Positions 1 through 9,462 of a stretch of DNA of 64,000 nt are shown here, piece after piece. The notes below the pieces were generated by a model. The model was not told where the DNA came from. It made no database searches and was given only the letters and a program-made list of their open reading frames with translations. Numbering within the stretch: position 1 is the first letter of the stretch; every line of letters starts with the position of its first letter. This DNA comes from Streptomyces parvus (GTDB lineage: Bacteria; Actinomycetota; Actinomycetes; Streptomycetales; Streptomycetaceae). The stretch spans positions 1-64,000 of the forward strand of contig NZ_BMRY01000007.1 of the NCBI RefSeq assembly GCF_014648875.1, written 5' to 3'. The position numbers and the translations under genes were made by a program.

Positions 1-70
1 TCACCGGCAGGAACGGCCGGAGCCGTTCCCACTCCGCGTCTGACAGATCCCCGCGTTCACCCCGCCCCAT
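1..70 (-). CDS. IS5-like transposase, N-terminal fragment running off the left edge
   Basis: Reading the minus strand from the ATG at 70 gives MGRGERGDLSDAEWERLRPF and continues past position 1. The phrase LSDAEWERLRPFLP is the usual N-terminus of IS5-family transposases in Streptomyces (DUF4096-type DNA-binding start). Only 23 codons are visible, so completeness, the inverted repeats and the target duplication cannot be judged. The A/T-richer stretch 71-150 should contain the element end, but no terminal repeat can be called from one side. Recognition rests on the short N-terminal motif only. Confidence 0.6.
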   Translation of the reverse strand, partial: MGRGERGDLSDAEWERLRPFLPV

Positions 71-168
71 GTTCGCAACAACGAGCGGATCAAACGACGG
101 TCACATGATCGGCCGGACGGCTCCTAGGCTCGAACGTCGAGAAGACTGCCTCTGTGGGAAGGGTGGGC

Positions 169-2820
169 ATGAAGCCGTCCCGGCCGTTGTACGAACGTGA
201 ACCGGAACTCGCCGCCGCTGCCGAGGCGGTGGACGCCCTGTGCGGGGCGCAGGCCGTCGGCGGGCTCCTGGTCTTCAGCGGAGAGGCAGGGCTCGGCAAG
301 ACGGCGCTGCTCGCCGAGATCCAGGCGATGGCCGCCGACCGCTGCACCGTGTGGTCCGCCCGTGGAGGCGAGACCGTCACCTCCGTGCCGTTCCATGTGG
401 TGCGGCAGTTGCTGCAGCCCGCCCTCGACCGGTTCCCGCCCGACGAGACCCGGGCCCTGTTCGGCGACTGGTACGAGATCACCGCCCCGGCCCTGGGGCT
501 TGCCGAGCCGAGCGGTCCGCAGCCCGATCCGCAGGGTGTGCGCGACGGTCTCGACTTCGTCGTCGGCCGGCTCGCATCCCGGCTCAGCCACCGGCCGTTG
601 CTCCTCATCGTGGACGACGCCCACTGGGCGGACGGCGAATCCCTCGCCTGGCTGGCCTCGTTCACCGCCCGCCTCGGCGAACTGCCGGTCCTGGTCGTGC
701 AGGCCCACCGCCCGCAGGAGCTGGCCGAACGCGACGCCAACTACATCGCCGACCGGGAGGCCGAACGAGGGGGCAGCCAGGGCACGGTGACCCGGGTCGC
801 CCTGCGGGCCCTTACCCCGGACGCCACCGCCGTCCTGGTCCGCGCGGGCCTCGGCGACCACGCCGACGACCCGTTCTGCCGCGAGGTGTGGGCCGTCACC
901 GGAGGCAATCCGTACGAGGCGGTCGAGCTCGTCGCCAAGGTCCAGGACCGCGAACTGCCGCCGGTGGAGGAATCGGCGGGCGAACTGCGCGAACTCGGCG
1001 CGTCCGCACGGGGCAGCGGGCTCGTCGCCCGGCTGGAGCGGCTCGGCACGAACGCCAACCGGTTCGCCTGGGCCGCCGCTGTCCTCGGCACCGACATCTC
1101 CCAGGAACTGGCCGCCACCCTCGCCGGAATGAGCTCGGCGGAGGCCGCCGACTGCACGGCCCGGCTGCGCGACGCCCGTATCGTCAGCGGCTTCGACCCG
1201 CTGGAGTTCGTCCACCCGCTGATCGCGACCGCCGTCTACCGCTCGATCCCGCCGGCCACCCGCACCGCCATGCACGGGCGGGCCGCCTGGGCGATCACCC
1301 GGGCCGGTCTCGGCGCCGCCGCGGCCTCCCGGCACCTGCTGGAGGTTCACCCGGACGACGACCAGGAACTCGTCGCGCAACTGCGGGAAGCCGCCGGCCA
1401 GCATCTCGCCGTCGGTGCGCCCGAAGCGGCCCGACGCTGTCTGGAGCGGGCCCTGGAGGAGCCGCCCCGCCCCAAGGACCGGGCCGTCCTCCTCTACGAA
1501 CTGGGCTGCGCGACACTGCTGAGCTCCCCGCCCACCACGGTCCAGCACCTGCGCGCCGCCCTCGACATGCCGGGGCTCGACGACGGGCTGCGGGTCGACG
1601 CCACCTTCCGGCTCGCCGCCGCGCTCGCCCACAACAACCAGCTCAAGGACGCCCCGTTGTCGCTGGCCGCCGAGGCCGCGCGCACCGCGCCCGGCCCCGG
1701 GCTGATGCGCCTGCAGGCGGCGCACTTCATGTGGGAGGGCATGCAGGCCACCGAGGACGACGGGCCGGCCCGCTCCCGGCGCCTCACCCGCAACGCCGAC
1801 CACCTCAAGGGCCGTGACAACTCCGAACGGGCCCTGCTCACCCTGCGGGCCTTCGACGCCATGCTGCGCGGTGAGAACGCCCAGCTCATCGTCGACCTCT
1901 GCGAACGCGCCCTGGTCGACGGCAGCCCCGCCCGGGGCCTCGGCTGGACCGATTCCGAGTGGGGCTTCGAGCTCCCCACGATGGTCGGCATCACCTACAC
2001 CTTCGTCGACCAGCTGGACCGTGCCGAGAGTCTCTTCGGCGAAGCGGTCCGGGCCTTCGAGATCTCCGGCTGGAGCGGTGCGCACCTGGCGTTCGCCCAC
2101 ACGCTGCTCGGCATGGTCCACCGGCGTCGCGGCCGTCTCGCCGAGGCCGAGGGCTTCCTGCGCGAGGGCCTCCGGCTCGCCGACCGTGTCGGCTCCGGAC
2201 TTCCCGTGCACTGGGACGCGGCCTGCCTGCTCATCGACACCCTGCTGGCCCGGGGCCGTACCGACGAGGCCCGCAGGATCGCCGACCGGTACGACTTCGG
2301 CCCGCCCTACCCCAGCGCCATGGTGCTGCCCGACGGACCGTGTGTGCGGGGCCGCCTGCTGCTGGCCGAGGGCCGGAAGAAGGAGGCGATCGCCGAGCTC
2401 GAAGCGGCGGGCGCCGCCCTGGAGCCGCGCGAACGGTTCAACGGCATCTGGGCTCCCTGGGCCGGTGACCTGGCACGCGCCCTGGCCGAGGACGACCCGG
2501 CCCGCGCGGCGCACCTCGCCGCCCGCAACCGGGTCCACGCCGAACGCTTCGGCACGCCCACCGCCCTCGGTGAGGCCCTGCGCTGCGTCGCCCTCTTCGC
2601 ACCCCCGGAGCGCTCCGCGCAACTGCTCGCCGAGGCGGTGGGCCACCTGGAGAAGTCCTCCTCCGCCTACGAGCACGCCCTCGCCCGGGTCGACTACGGC
2701 ATCGCGATCGGATCGCACCGGGAGCTGGCCCGCGCCCAGAAGCAGGCCATGGCCTGCGGAGCCGAAGGGCTCGCCGCCCGCGCCCAACAGGCACGCGCGT
2801 CGATACGGTCCTCGGAGTGA
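169..2820 (+). CDS. Large AAA-family ATPase of the LuxR/MalT-like (LAL) type, lacking the C-terminal HTH
   Basis: An 883-residue STAND-type ATPase. Walker A is GEAGLGKT near residues 38-45 and Walker B is LLIVDDAHWAD near 145-155, followed by a long alpha-helical TPR-like half rich in Ala/Arg/Leu. Family members of about 900-950 aa normally end in a LuxR HTH. This one stops at RASIRSSE just where the HTH would begin, and none is encoded downstream in any frame I can see. The ATG at 169 is preferred over the GTG at 154 because GGGAAGGG lies just before it. It probably senses a ligand and regulates through partners, but the target is unknown. The tRNA-Pro gene follows 50 nt later. Confidence 0.85.
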   Translation: MKPSRPLYEREPELAAAAEAVDALCGAQAVGGLLVFSGEAGLGKTALLAEIQAMAADRCTVWSARGGETVTSVPFHVVRQLLQPALDRFPPDETRALFGDWYEITAPALGLAEPSGPQPDPQGVRDGLDFVVGRLASRLSHRPLLLIVDDAHWADGESLAWLASFTARLGELPVLVVQAHRPQELAERDANYIADREAERGGSQGTVTRVALRALTPDATAVLVRAGLGDHADDPFCREVWAVTGGNPYEAVELVAKVQDRELPPVEESAGELRELGASARGSGLVARLERLGTNANRFAWAAAVLGTDISQELAATLAGMSSAEAADCTARLRDARIVSGFDPLEFVHPLIATAVYRSIPPATRTAMHGRAAWAITRAGLGAAAASRHLLEVHPDDDQELVAQLREAAGQHLAVGAPEAARRCLERALEEPPRPKDRAVLLYELGCATLLSSPPTTVQHLRAALDMPGLDDGLRVDATFRLAAALAHNNQLKDAPLSLAAEAARTAPGPGLMRLQAAHFMWEGMQATEDDGPARSRRLTRNADHLKGRDNSERALLTLRAFDAMLRGENAQLIVDLCERALVDGSPARGLGWTDSEWGFELPTMVGITYTFVDQLDRAESLFGEAVRAFEISGWSGAHLAFAHTLLGMVHRRRGRLAEAEGFLREGLRLADRVGSGLPVHWDAACLLIDTLLARGRTDEARRIADRYDFGPPYPSAMVLPDGPCVRGRLLLAEGRKKEAIAELEAAGAALEPRERFNGIWAPWAGDLARALAEDDPARAAHLAARNRVHAERFGTPTALGEALRCVALFAPPERSAQLLAEAVGHLEKSSSAYEHALARVDYGIAIGSHRELARAQKQAMACGAEGLAARAQQARASIRSSE

Positions 2821-2870
2821 GGTAATGTTTGTCCTGCGCGGCCACCCGGGACAACCGGGAGGAAACGCGG

Positions 2871-2944
<74 letters not shown>

Positions 2945-2960
2945 CTGGAGACAGTCGCAG

Positions 2961-3000
2961 GTCAGAGGCCGTTCCGGAGAAATCCGGAACGGCCTCTGAC
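2961..3000. terminator. Perfect 18-bp hairpin between convergent tRNA-Pro and BTAD gene
   Basis: GTCAGAGGCCGTTCCGGA at 2961-2978 is the exact reverse complement of 2983-3000, with loop GAAA. It lies between the tRNA (plus) and the stop of the minus-strand regulator at 3056, so it can act as a bidirectional terminator. No U-tract is evident, as is common in Streptomyces. Confidence 0.8.
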
Positions 3001-3055
3001 CGTTGTGCGTCCGGCGGCCTGCCCGGCCTCCGGAAGCGGTCCGGCTGACCGTGCG

Positions 3056-6000
3056 TCAGCCGCTGCTCGTTGCCGCCGCCTCGTCCATGAGACGCCGTGC
3101 CGTGGCCGCATAGCGCAGGCCCGCCGGATAGGGCAGCGCCCGGGCCAGTTCCTCGGCGCGGGCCAGGGACTCCCGCGCGGCCCCGCCCGCCGCCTCGTCT
3201 TCCGGAAGCCGGGACAGGGCCACGGCGAGGGCGAGGCCCGCCTCCGCCTCGGTGATGCGCTCGCCCGTACGCCCGGCCCGTACCGCCTCCGCATACGCCA
3301 GATCCCGTGCCGGTCCGGCGCTCCCCGTCAGGATCTCCGCCCACGCCACCAGCACCGGGGCTTCGTCCGCGCGGCCCTCGACGACCCGGAGCACCTCGTG
3401 CGGACGGCCGGTGCGCAGGGCCAGTTCGGCGCGGGCGGTGCGTATCTCGTGGCCCGCCTGCCGGTCCACGAGCCCGGCGACGGAACTCTCGGCACGGTCG
3501 AGGAGGAGCCCCGCCTCGGAGGGCCTCCCGGTGCGCATCCGCACCGTGGCGAGCGCCGCCAGGGTGTACGGCAGACACCAGACGTCGTCCTGCTCGGCGC
3601 CCGTCACCGCCGCCTCGGCGAGTGTGCGGGCCTCGTCGAACTCTTCGAGCAGCAGGTGCAGCTCGGCCAGGTTCGACCGTTCGAAGGCGGCGGCGGTCGG
3701 AGCGCCGGACCGCTCGGCGAGGTCGAGGGCCCGCCGCCCGATGGCGACGGCCTCCCGCAGCTGTCCACCGCGCCGCGCGTTCTCCCGCAACGTCGACAGC
3801 ACCGAGCCCAGCAGGGTCGGGTCCCCGTACGCCTCGGCCGGGGCGAGGGCCAGGTCGGCCGCCCGCCGCGCCTCGTCCAGCCGGCCGCTCAGGCCCAGGT
3901 TGGCGGCCTGCAGACCGTAGGAGCGGGCCAGCAGACCCTGCCCCGGCTTTCCCGGCACGCGCCCCGCGGCGGCCATCGCCTGCCGGGCGGCCACGTGCCC
4001 CTCCTCGTACCTCCCCTGGACCCGGCAGATCACGGACAGCGCAAGGAAGTGGCCGGCGGCCGGCTCCGGTGCGGTGTCCGCGGTCACCGGATGCTCGCGC
4101 AGCACCCGGCGCCCGGCTTCCGGGCCGCCCGTACGCCCCAGGGTGTCGGCCAGGGCCGAAGCGGCGAGCACGATGTGCTCGTGGTCGTCGCGGCGGACGA
4201 ACTCCTCCAGGGCGAGCCGCAGGACCTCGGCCGCCCGGCCGAAGTCCCCATGCGGCGCAGCACCTCACTGTGCGCGACGCGTGCCCGGGCCGCGTCCACG
4301 TCGAGCCGCGCCACCAGATCCCGGTAGTAGCGGTCGGCGGTGTCGTTGGCGTAGAGAGCCGCGGCCCGGGCCGCGGCCCTGCGCAGATAGTCGGCGGCGC
4401 GCGGATCGTCGGCACGGGTGAAGTGCGAGGCGAGGGTGTCGACGGCGTCCGGGCGGCGGCGCAGCACCGCCTGGGCGAAGGCACCGTGCAACTGCCTGCG
4501 ACGGAGCACGGAGAGCTGTCCGTAACAGGTCACACGGACCAGGGGATGGCGGAAGATCAGCCCCGGCTCGTGCCGCCCTGCCACGACGATCTCCCGCTCC
4601 TCGATGAGCGAGGCGCCGATGGCCCGCTCCAGCGCGTCGGTCGCGGCACCGTCCGGGACCGGCGGGTGCAGCCCGTGCGCGGCCACGTCGAGCAGTTCGG
4701 ACAGTGCCGTCTCGGGCCCGGCCACCGACAGTGCCTCGACGACGCGCCGCGTGTCCCGGTCCAGGCGGCCCAGCCGCTCCGCCACCAGCTGCCGGACCCC
4801 GTCCGGCGCCACCGCACCGCGATCGCCGTCGGCCAGACCGTGGGCGAGCTCGACGGCGAACAGCGGGTTGCCGAGGGAGAGTTCCCAGACGCGGTTCAGC
4901 CGCTCGTCGCGGCCGGCCCCGGAGAAGGCTCCTCCGGGCGCTCCCGGCACGGGTGAGCCGGCCGACAGGTCCACCGTGTCGCGCACCACCGCCAGGCAGG
5001 CCTCCTGGCCCAGGCGCCGCACCTCCTCCCGCGAGGCGAGTCCCTGGCGCAGCAGCGACCGGAGCCCGCTCCGCCGGGGGTCGCCGTCGGGCAGCTCCTC
5101 TTCGCGGTACGTCAGCAGGAACCTCGGCCCGCCCGTCTGCGCCGCCCTCCGGGCCAGGTGACTCAACAGCTGGAACGATCCCTCGTCCGCCGCGTGCAGA
5201 TCGTCCAGGACGATCAGCACGGGCCGCGCCGAGGCCAGTCCGTCCAGCAGACCGGCCGTGGCGCGGAACAACCGGTCCCGCTCCTCCTCGGGGCTCCGCT
5301 CCGCGTCGGCACGCACCCGGCCCAGCGCGGGAAGGAACGCTGCCAGCTCCGGGTACTCGCTCCCCACCCGCGCCCGCTGTGCCGTGTCGTGTTCGGCCAG
5401 CCACCCGTCTAGCGCCTCCGCGAACACCCCGTACGGCGTGTGCCCCTCGGCGTCGTGCCCCGCCCCCCACAGCACGGCCGTACCGGCGGAGGCGGCCCGC
5501 CGCGCCACCTCGCCCACCAGCCGGGTCTTGCCCACCCCGGCCTCGCCGGTCAGCAGTCTGACCGCGGGCCCGTCCGCCGTGAGCAGCCGGTCGAGCAGCT
5601 CCTCGCGACCCCGCAGCGGCGTCGCGGCCGGGATGCGCAGCGGGGCCGGCAGCGACGGTACGTACGGGGCGGGTGCGGGCGCCGCCGCCAGCGCCGCGCG
5701 GTGCAGGCGCTCCGTCTCCGGGCCCGGCCGCACCCCCAGTTCCGCCTCCAGCGCCGCCCGGCACAGGTGGTACTGCCGCACCGCGCGCCGCCGCAGCCCC
5801 TGCCGGGTGTACACGTCGATGAGGAGGCGGTGTGCCGCCTCCTCGGCGGGACCGGTCCCGAGGACCTGCTCGGCGAAGGCCGCTGCCTCCGGGAGCCTGT
5901 CCGCCCCCAGGTTTGCCGCAGCGAGCCCCAGCAGCAGTTTCTCCTTCAGCGCGGCGAGCTGTGCCCGCCGCGTCTCCGCCCAGCTCGCATACCGGTCCTC

Positions 6001-6465
6001 CGGCAGCAGCTCACCGGTGAACCGCGCGAGGGCGTCCGCCATCTCCCGCTCGCCGCCGTGCTCCAGGGCGGCCCGTGCCGCATCCTCCGCTTCGTCCGCG
6101 TCGATCCACACGGCCGCCGGGTCGAGGAACAACAGGGCGCCGTCCGCGATCAGATAGGACGACGCGGCGCGCGGCGCGAGTTCGGGCTCCAGCGCCCTCC
6201 GTGCGGCGTGCAGCGCTACGCGCAGACTGCCCTGGGCGGCCTGCGGCCCGGCGTCGGGCCAGCAGAGGTCCATGACCTGTTCCCGGTGGAGCCGGTGTCC
6301 GGGGACGACGGCGAGCAGCCGCACCAGGGTCTGCGCGGTCAGCCGGGACCACCGGTGGGGGAGCGCGGGCCCGCTGTCACGGGTCGCCCGGAAACCGCCG
6401 AGAAGGTGCAGACGCAGACGCGGGGCGGTCGTGCCCGGGCTGTGTGTCGTGTGCCGCGCGTTCAT
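3056..6465 (-). pseudogene. BTAD/AAA transcriptional regulator (SARP-like), interrupted by one frameshift
   Basis: The first 740 or so codons run from the ATG at 6465. They encode an OmpR-type winged helix (LRLHLLGGFRA start), a bacterial transcriptional activation domain (BTAD), an ATPase module with Walker A TGEAGVGKT and Walker B VLIVLDDLHAAD, then TPR-like helices. Near 4245-4248 the frame breaks after HSEVLRRMG. The next frame continues with DFGRAAEVLRLALEEF and runs to the stop at 3056. Adding one G to the GGGG run (CCCC on plus) restores a protein of about 1136 aa with no other stop. It is either a true recent mutation or a homopolymer sequencing error. Intact, it would be a pathway-type regulator whose targets cannot be read here. 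Confidence 0.85.
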
Positions 6466-6491
6466 GGGAGCGTCACTGTATCCGAGCGCGC

Positions 6492-6527
6492 GGACGGCCT
6501 CCCGGGCGCTTGCCCAGGAGGCCGTCC
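6492..6527 (-). terminator. Terminator after the VCBS-repeat gene
   Basis: The GGACGGCCTCC / GGAGGCCGTCC arms plus the inner pairs GGGC/GCCC form a long GC hairpin with one mismatch and a small loop. It lies between the stop of the VCBS gene at 6571 and the BTAD gene start at 6465, so it separates the two minus-strand units. Confidence 0.65.
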
Positions 6528-6570
6528 TGCCGTCCGTCAGACCTTCTCGCTGGTCAGGACATGTCTGTCG

Positions 6571-9462
6571 TCAGGCCTTGTCGATGCTCAGCGTGATCGC
6601 CGCGCGGATCGCCGTGTAGGGATTCGACACCTCCGTGCCGATCAGCTCGGCGGTGAGGTCGGCCCCGTAGTCGTCGAAGGCGAGCAGGACGATCTCGTCC
6701 TTCCCGTCCCCGTCGAGGTCGGCGACCAGATGCTCGCGCGCACCGTTCGCGCCGAAGCCGGTGTCGGCGCTCGGGTAGTCCACCCCGCTCGTCAGCACCG
6801 CCGGGTCGTAGAGGTTCACGAACTGGGTGCCGCTGCGGACCAGGACGCGGGCACCGTCCGGGCCCGTGGCGAACGAGCCGCTACGGACCTCGGCCAGCGC
6901 GCGAGGCGTGCGGTTCACGCCGTCGGAGGCGTAGGTACGCAGCGAGGCGAGGCTGTTCTCCACCAGTCCCTCGGGTCCGGTAGTCCAGTTCGCGAGCGTC
7001 GCGAAGCCGCCCGCCTTGGCCTCGTGCAGCAGCTTGCCGGTGCGGCCGTCGCGGATCTGGACCATGTTGGTCAGCTGGTTCGGCGGCAGCTGCTCGGAGT
7101 TGCCGCGCACGACGTAGGTGAAGACCACCGCGTGCCCGTCGGCGTAGGGGATGCCGGGCGAGGCGAAGGTGCCGGCCCGCATCGGGATCCCGAGCACGGA
7201 ACCCTGGCTGGTCTCGGGCGCCTTCGGCGTGAACGACCAGACGGCCGATCCGTTCTTGCCCTTCAGCGCGACCGCGCCGACGACGGCGGACGCGTTCACG
7301 TCGGCGCCGCGGGTCTGGTACTGCGCGTAGACCTTGCCGTCGGCCGCGGACAGATCGGCGAACGCCGGGGTGCCGGTCTCCTCCGGGACCGCGTACTGCC
7401 ACTTCAGGGAGCCGTCGCCCTCGTACGCGCGGACCTTGTCGGTCGCCAGGGCCACCTCCGCGACCCCGTCGCCGTCGAGGTCGGACGCGACGACGTTACG
7501 TACGTACTCGCCGGGGCCGCCGTCGATGACGGTGAGCACCGTGCCGGTGCGGGCGTCCACGATCGCGGCGGCCGTGCTCGCGGCCACGATCAGTTCGTCG
7601 CGCCCGTCGCCTGTGGTGTCGGCCGTGATGACCTGGACCACCCGGCCGGGCAGCGTCGCCGACCACAGCCGCTTGGGCTTGCCCGCCACCATCGACGGAC
7701 CGTCGTAGGCGAACAGACCGTTGGAGGCGCCGCCGAGGACGACGTCGTTCTTCTTGTCGCCGTTGACGTCGGTGGCCGCGGCGGTGAACGGGGCGCCCTC
7801 CAGCGGCTGGACGCTCTTCTGCTTGCCGTTGCCGAGGTCGTAGACGCGTACGTTCTGGGCGGTGTCGACCGTGCGCACGCGCCAGGCCCCGCCCTTCTGG
7901 AAGGGCTCCACGTCCATCATCGAGCCGACGATGCCGCGCTTCTCCCACTTCACGGCGCCCTTGGCACCGGACAGCACCGCGAGCCGGGCGTAGTGCTTCG
8001 ACGCCCTGTTCCCAGCGGTGCCGGAGCCCGCGGTGTCCATGTAGGAGGCGACGATCCTGCCGTTCACCGCTCGCAGACCCCAGGCGGCGCCGACATCGCC
8101 GCTGTCCCCGGTCCGCTTGACGGTACGGGTCCACAGCGGACTCGCGTCGTCGCCGTCCAGCGCACGGACGCTGTTGCTGTTCATCCCGAAGGTGTCGTCG
8201 AGCGTGGACTCGCTGACCGTGTACTCCGGCTTCGCGTCGCCCTGGATGTCGCCGATCTCCAGCGCCAGCGGGAGCGCGTTGATCCGCTCGGTGAGGCCGG
8301 TGCGGGCGCCCTTGGCCGGGGTGTACGAGGCGATCTCGTACTTCACGCCCTCGGCGGCGTCCGACTGCTCCAGCGCCACGATCCGGCCACGTGCGGCGTC
8401 CAGGCTCAGCTGGCGTACGTAGAGGCGGCCGGACTTCGCCCATGTGACGCTGCCGTCCTTGGTGTCGATCACCAGGGTGTGGCCGCTGGGCGTCAGATCG
8501 GCGCTCTCCCGGCGCTCCTGGTTCCAGGAGGCGGCGAGCAGCCCGCCGCCGATCGGTTCGAGCGAGCCCCACTGGACCCCGGTGTACACGCCGGGGTCGT
8601 ACGTCCATGTCTTCGCCGGCGTCAGCTTGCCTTCGGCGTAGCGGAAGCGGATGCCGTTCAGCGTGGTCCTGGAGCCGGCCGGGGAGTTCATGTTGTAGTA
8701 CGCCGAGTCGGCGACGACGAGGGTCTTGCCGAGCAGTTTGATGTTGTACGCGGCGGCGTACAGCTTCGACCACAGCGTCTTTCCGGTGGCCCCGTCGAGG
8801 ACCGTGACGAAGGTGCCGTTGGGCAGCGGTGAGCCGGGCGAGGTGAAGGGCCGGTAGGGGAGGACGCCGACCCTGGCGGTGAAGACGATGTCGTCGACAC
8901 CGTCGCCGGTCAGATCGCCGGTGGTGACACCGTCGTCGGTGCTCGGGCCGAACGGGCTGACCGCGTTGAAGCCCATGGCGACGGCGGGGGGATACGGTTC
9001 CGCGCCGCCCCGGGTCGGCGTGATCTGCCAGTCCTTGTCGAGGGACGTCGAGTCGCGGGCCCACCGCTGCTTGCCATTGGCGCCGATGCGCTGGATGGGA
9101 CTGAGCGCGTTGACGGAGAAGTAGTCGCCACTGGTGCCGCCGACCGGGAAGGTGGCGGCCATGCCCTGGGCGCTCTCGACACCGGACTTCCGGGTCAGCT
9201 TCCAGGCGGGGCCGGCGGCGGTGGCCTCGACCGACTGCCGCGCGTCGGGGCCTTTCCTGTCTTGGCTCCCGTCCCCGGCCGCGCCCCCGTCGCCGTGGAC
9301 GTCGGGCATGATCCGGCGGGCCATCGCGTCCGCCTGGCTGTCGGTGAGGGTCAGCGGTCCGTCGGCGTCGTCGGCGTGGACCGCCGGGGAGGCGCTCATC
9401 GCGAGACCGGAGGCGATCAGTACGGAGGCCAGGCGCAGGCCCCGGCGTCGGATGTCTCTCAT
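6571..9462 (-). CDS. Secreted VCBS/FG-GAP repeat protein
   Basis: A 963-residue exported protein. The N-terminus MRDIRRRG followed by a hydrophobic stretch ending SPAVHADD is a Sec signal peptide. The body contains repeated FG-GAP/VCBS blades with calcium-type motifs DLTGDGVDD, DVNGDKKND, DTTGDGRDE, DLDGDGVAE and DLDGDGKDE, as expected for a beta-propeller. Its ATG at 9462 shares one base with the TGA of the upstream S8 protease gene (TGATG), so the two are probably translationally coupled. A role in surface binding or as partner of the protease is inferred from that pairing and not from any catalytic motif. The longer upstream reading frame to 10608 is only the shadow of the protease gene. 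Confidence 0.85.
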   Translation of the reverse strand: MRDIRRRGLRLASVLIASGLAMSASPAVHADDADGPLTLTDSQADAMARRIMPDVHGDGGAAGDGSQDRKGPDARQSVEATAAGPAWKLTRKSGVESAQGMAATFPVGGTSGDYFSVNALSPIQRIGANGKQRWARDSTSLDKDWQITPTRGGAEPYPPAVAMGFNAVSPFGPSTDDGVTTGDLTGDGVDDIVFTARVGVLPYRPFTSPGSPLPNGTFVTVLDGATGKTLWSKLYAAAYNIKLLGKTLVVADSAYYNMNSPAGSRTTLNGIRFRYAEGKLTPAKTWTYDPGVYTGVQWGSLEPIGGGLLAASWNQERRESADLTPSGHTLVIDTKDGSVTWAKSGRLYVRQLSLDAARGRIVALEQSDAAEGVKYEIASYTPAKGARTGLTERINALPLALEIGDIQGDAKPEYTVSESTLDDTFGMNSNSVRALDGDDASPLWTRTVKRTGDSGDVGAAWGLRAVNGRIVASYMDTAGSGTAGNRASKHYARLAVLSGAKGAVKWEKRGIVGSMMDVEPFQKGGAWRVRTVDTAQNVRVYDLGNGKQKSVQPLEGAPFTAAATDVNGDKKNDVVLGGASNGLFAYDGPSMVAGKPKRLWSATLPGRVVQVITADTTGDGRDELIVAASTAAAIVDARTGTVLTVIDGGPGEYVRNVVASDLDGDGVAEVALATDKVRAYEGDGSLKWQYAVPEETGTPAFADLSAADGKVYAQYQTRGADVNASAVVGAVALKGKNGSAVWSFTPKAPETSQGSVLGIPMRAGTFASPGIPYADGHAVVFTYVVRGNSEQLPPNQLTNMVQIRDGRTGKLLHEAKAGGFATLANWTTGPEGLVENSLASLRTYASDGVNRTPRALAEVRSGSFATGPDGARVLVRSGTQFVNLYDPAVLTSGVDYPSADTGFGANGAREHLVADLDGDGKDEIVLLAFDDYGADLTAELIGTEVSNPYTAIRAAITLSIDKA

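Noticed and set aside
5440..8832. Very long open frame on the plus strand (1130 codons) and other multi-hundred-codon frames opposite the BTAD, VCBS and ftdB genes
   Set aside because: They are antisense shadows caused by high GC; translations are Arg/Pro/Gly-rich with no domain, and the opposite strand holds recognisable families.
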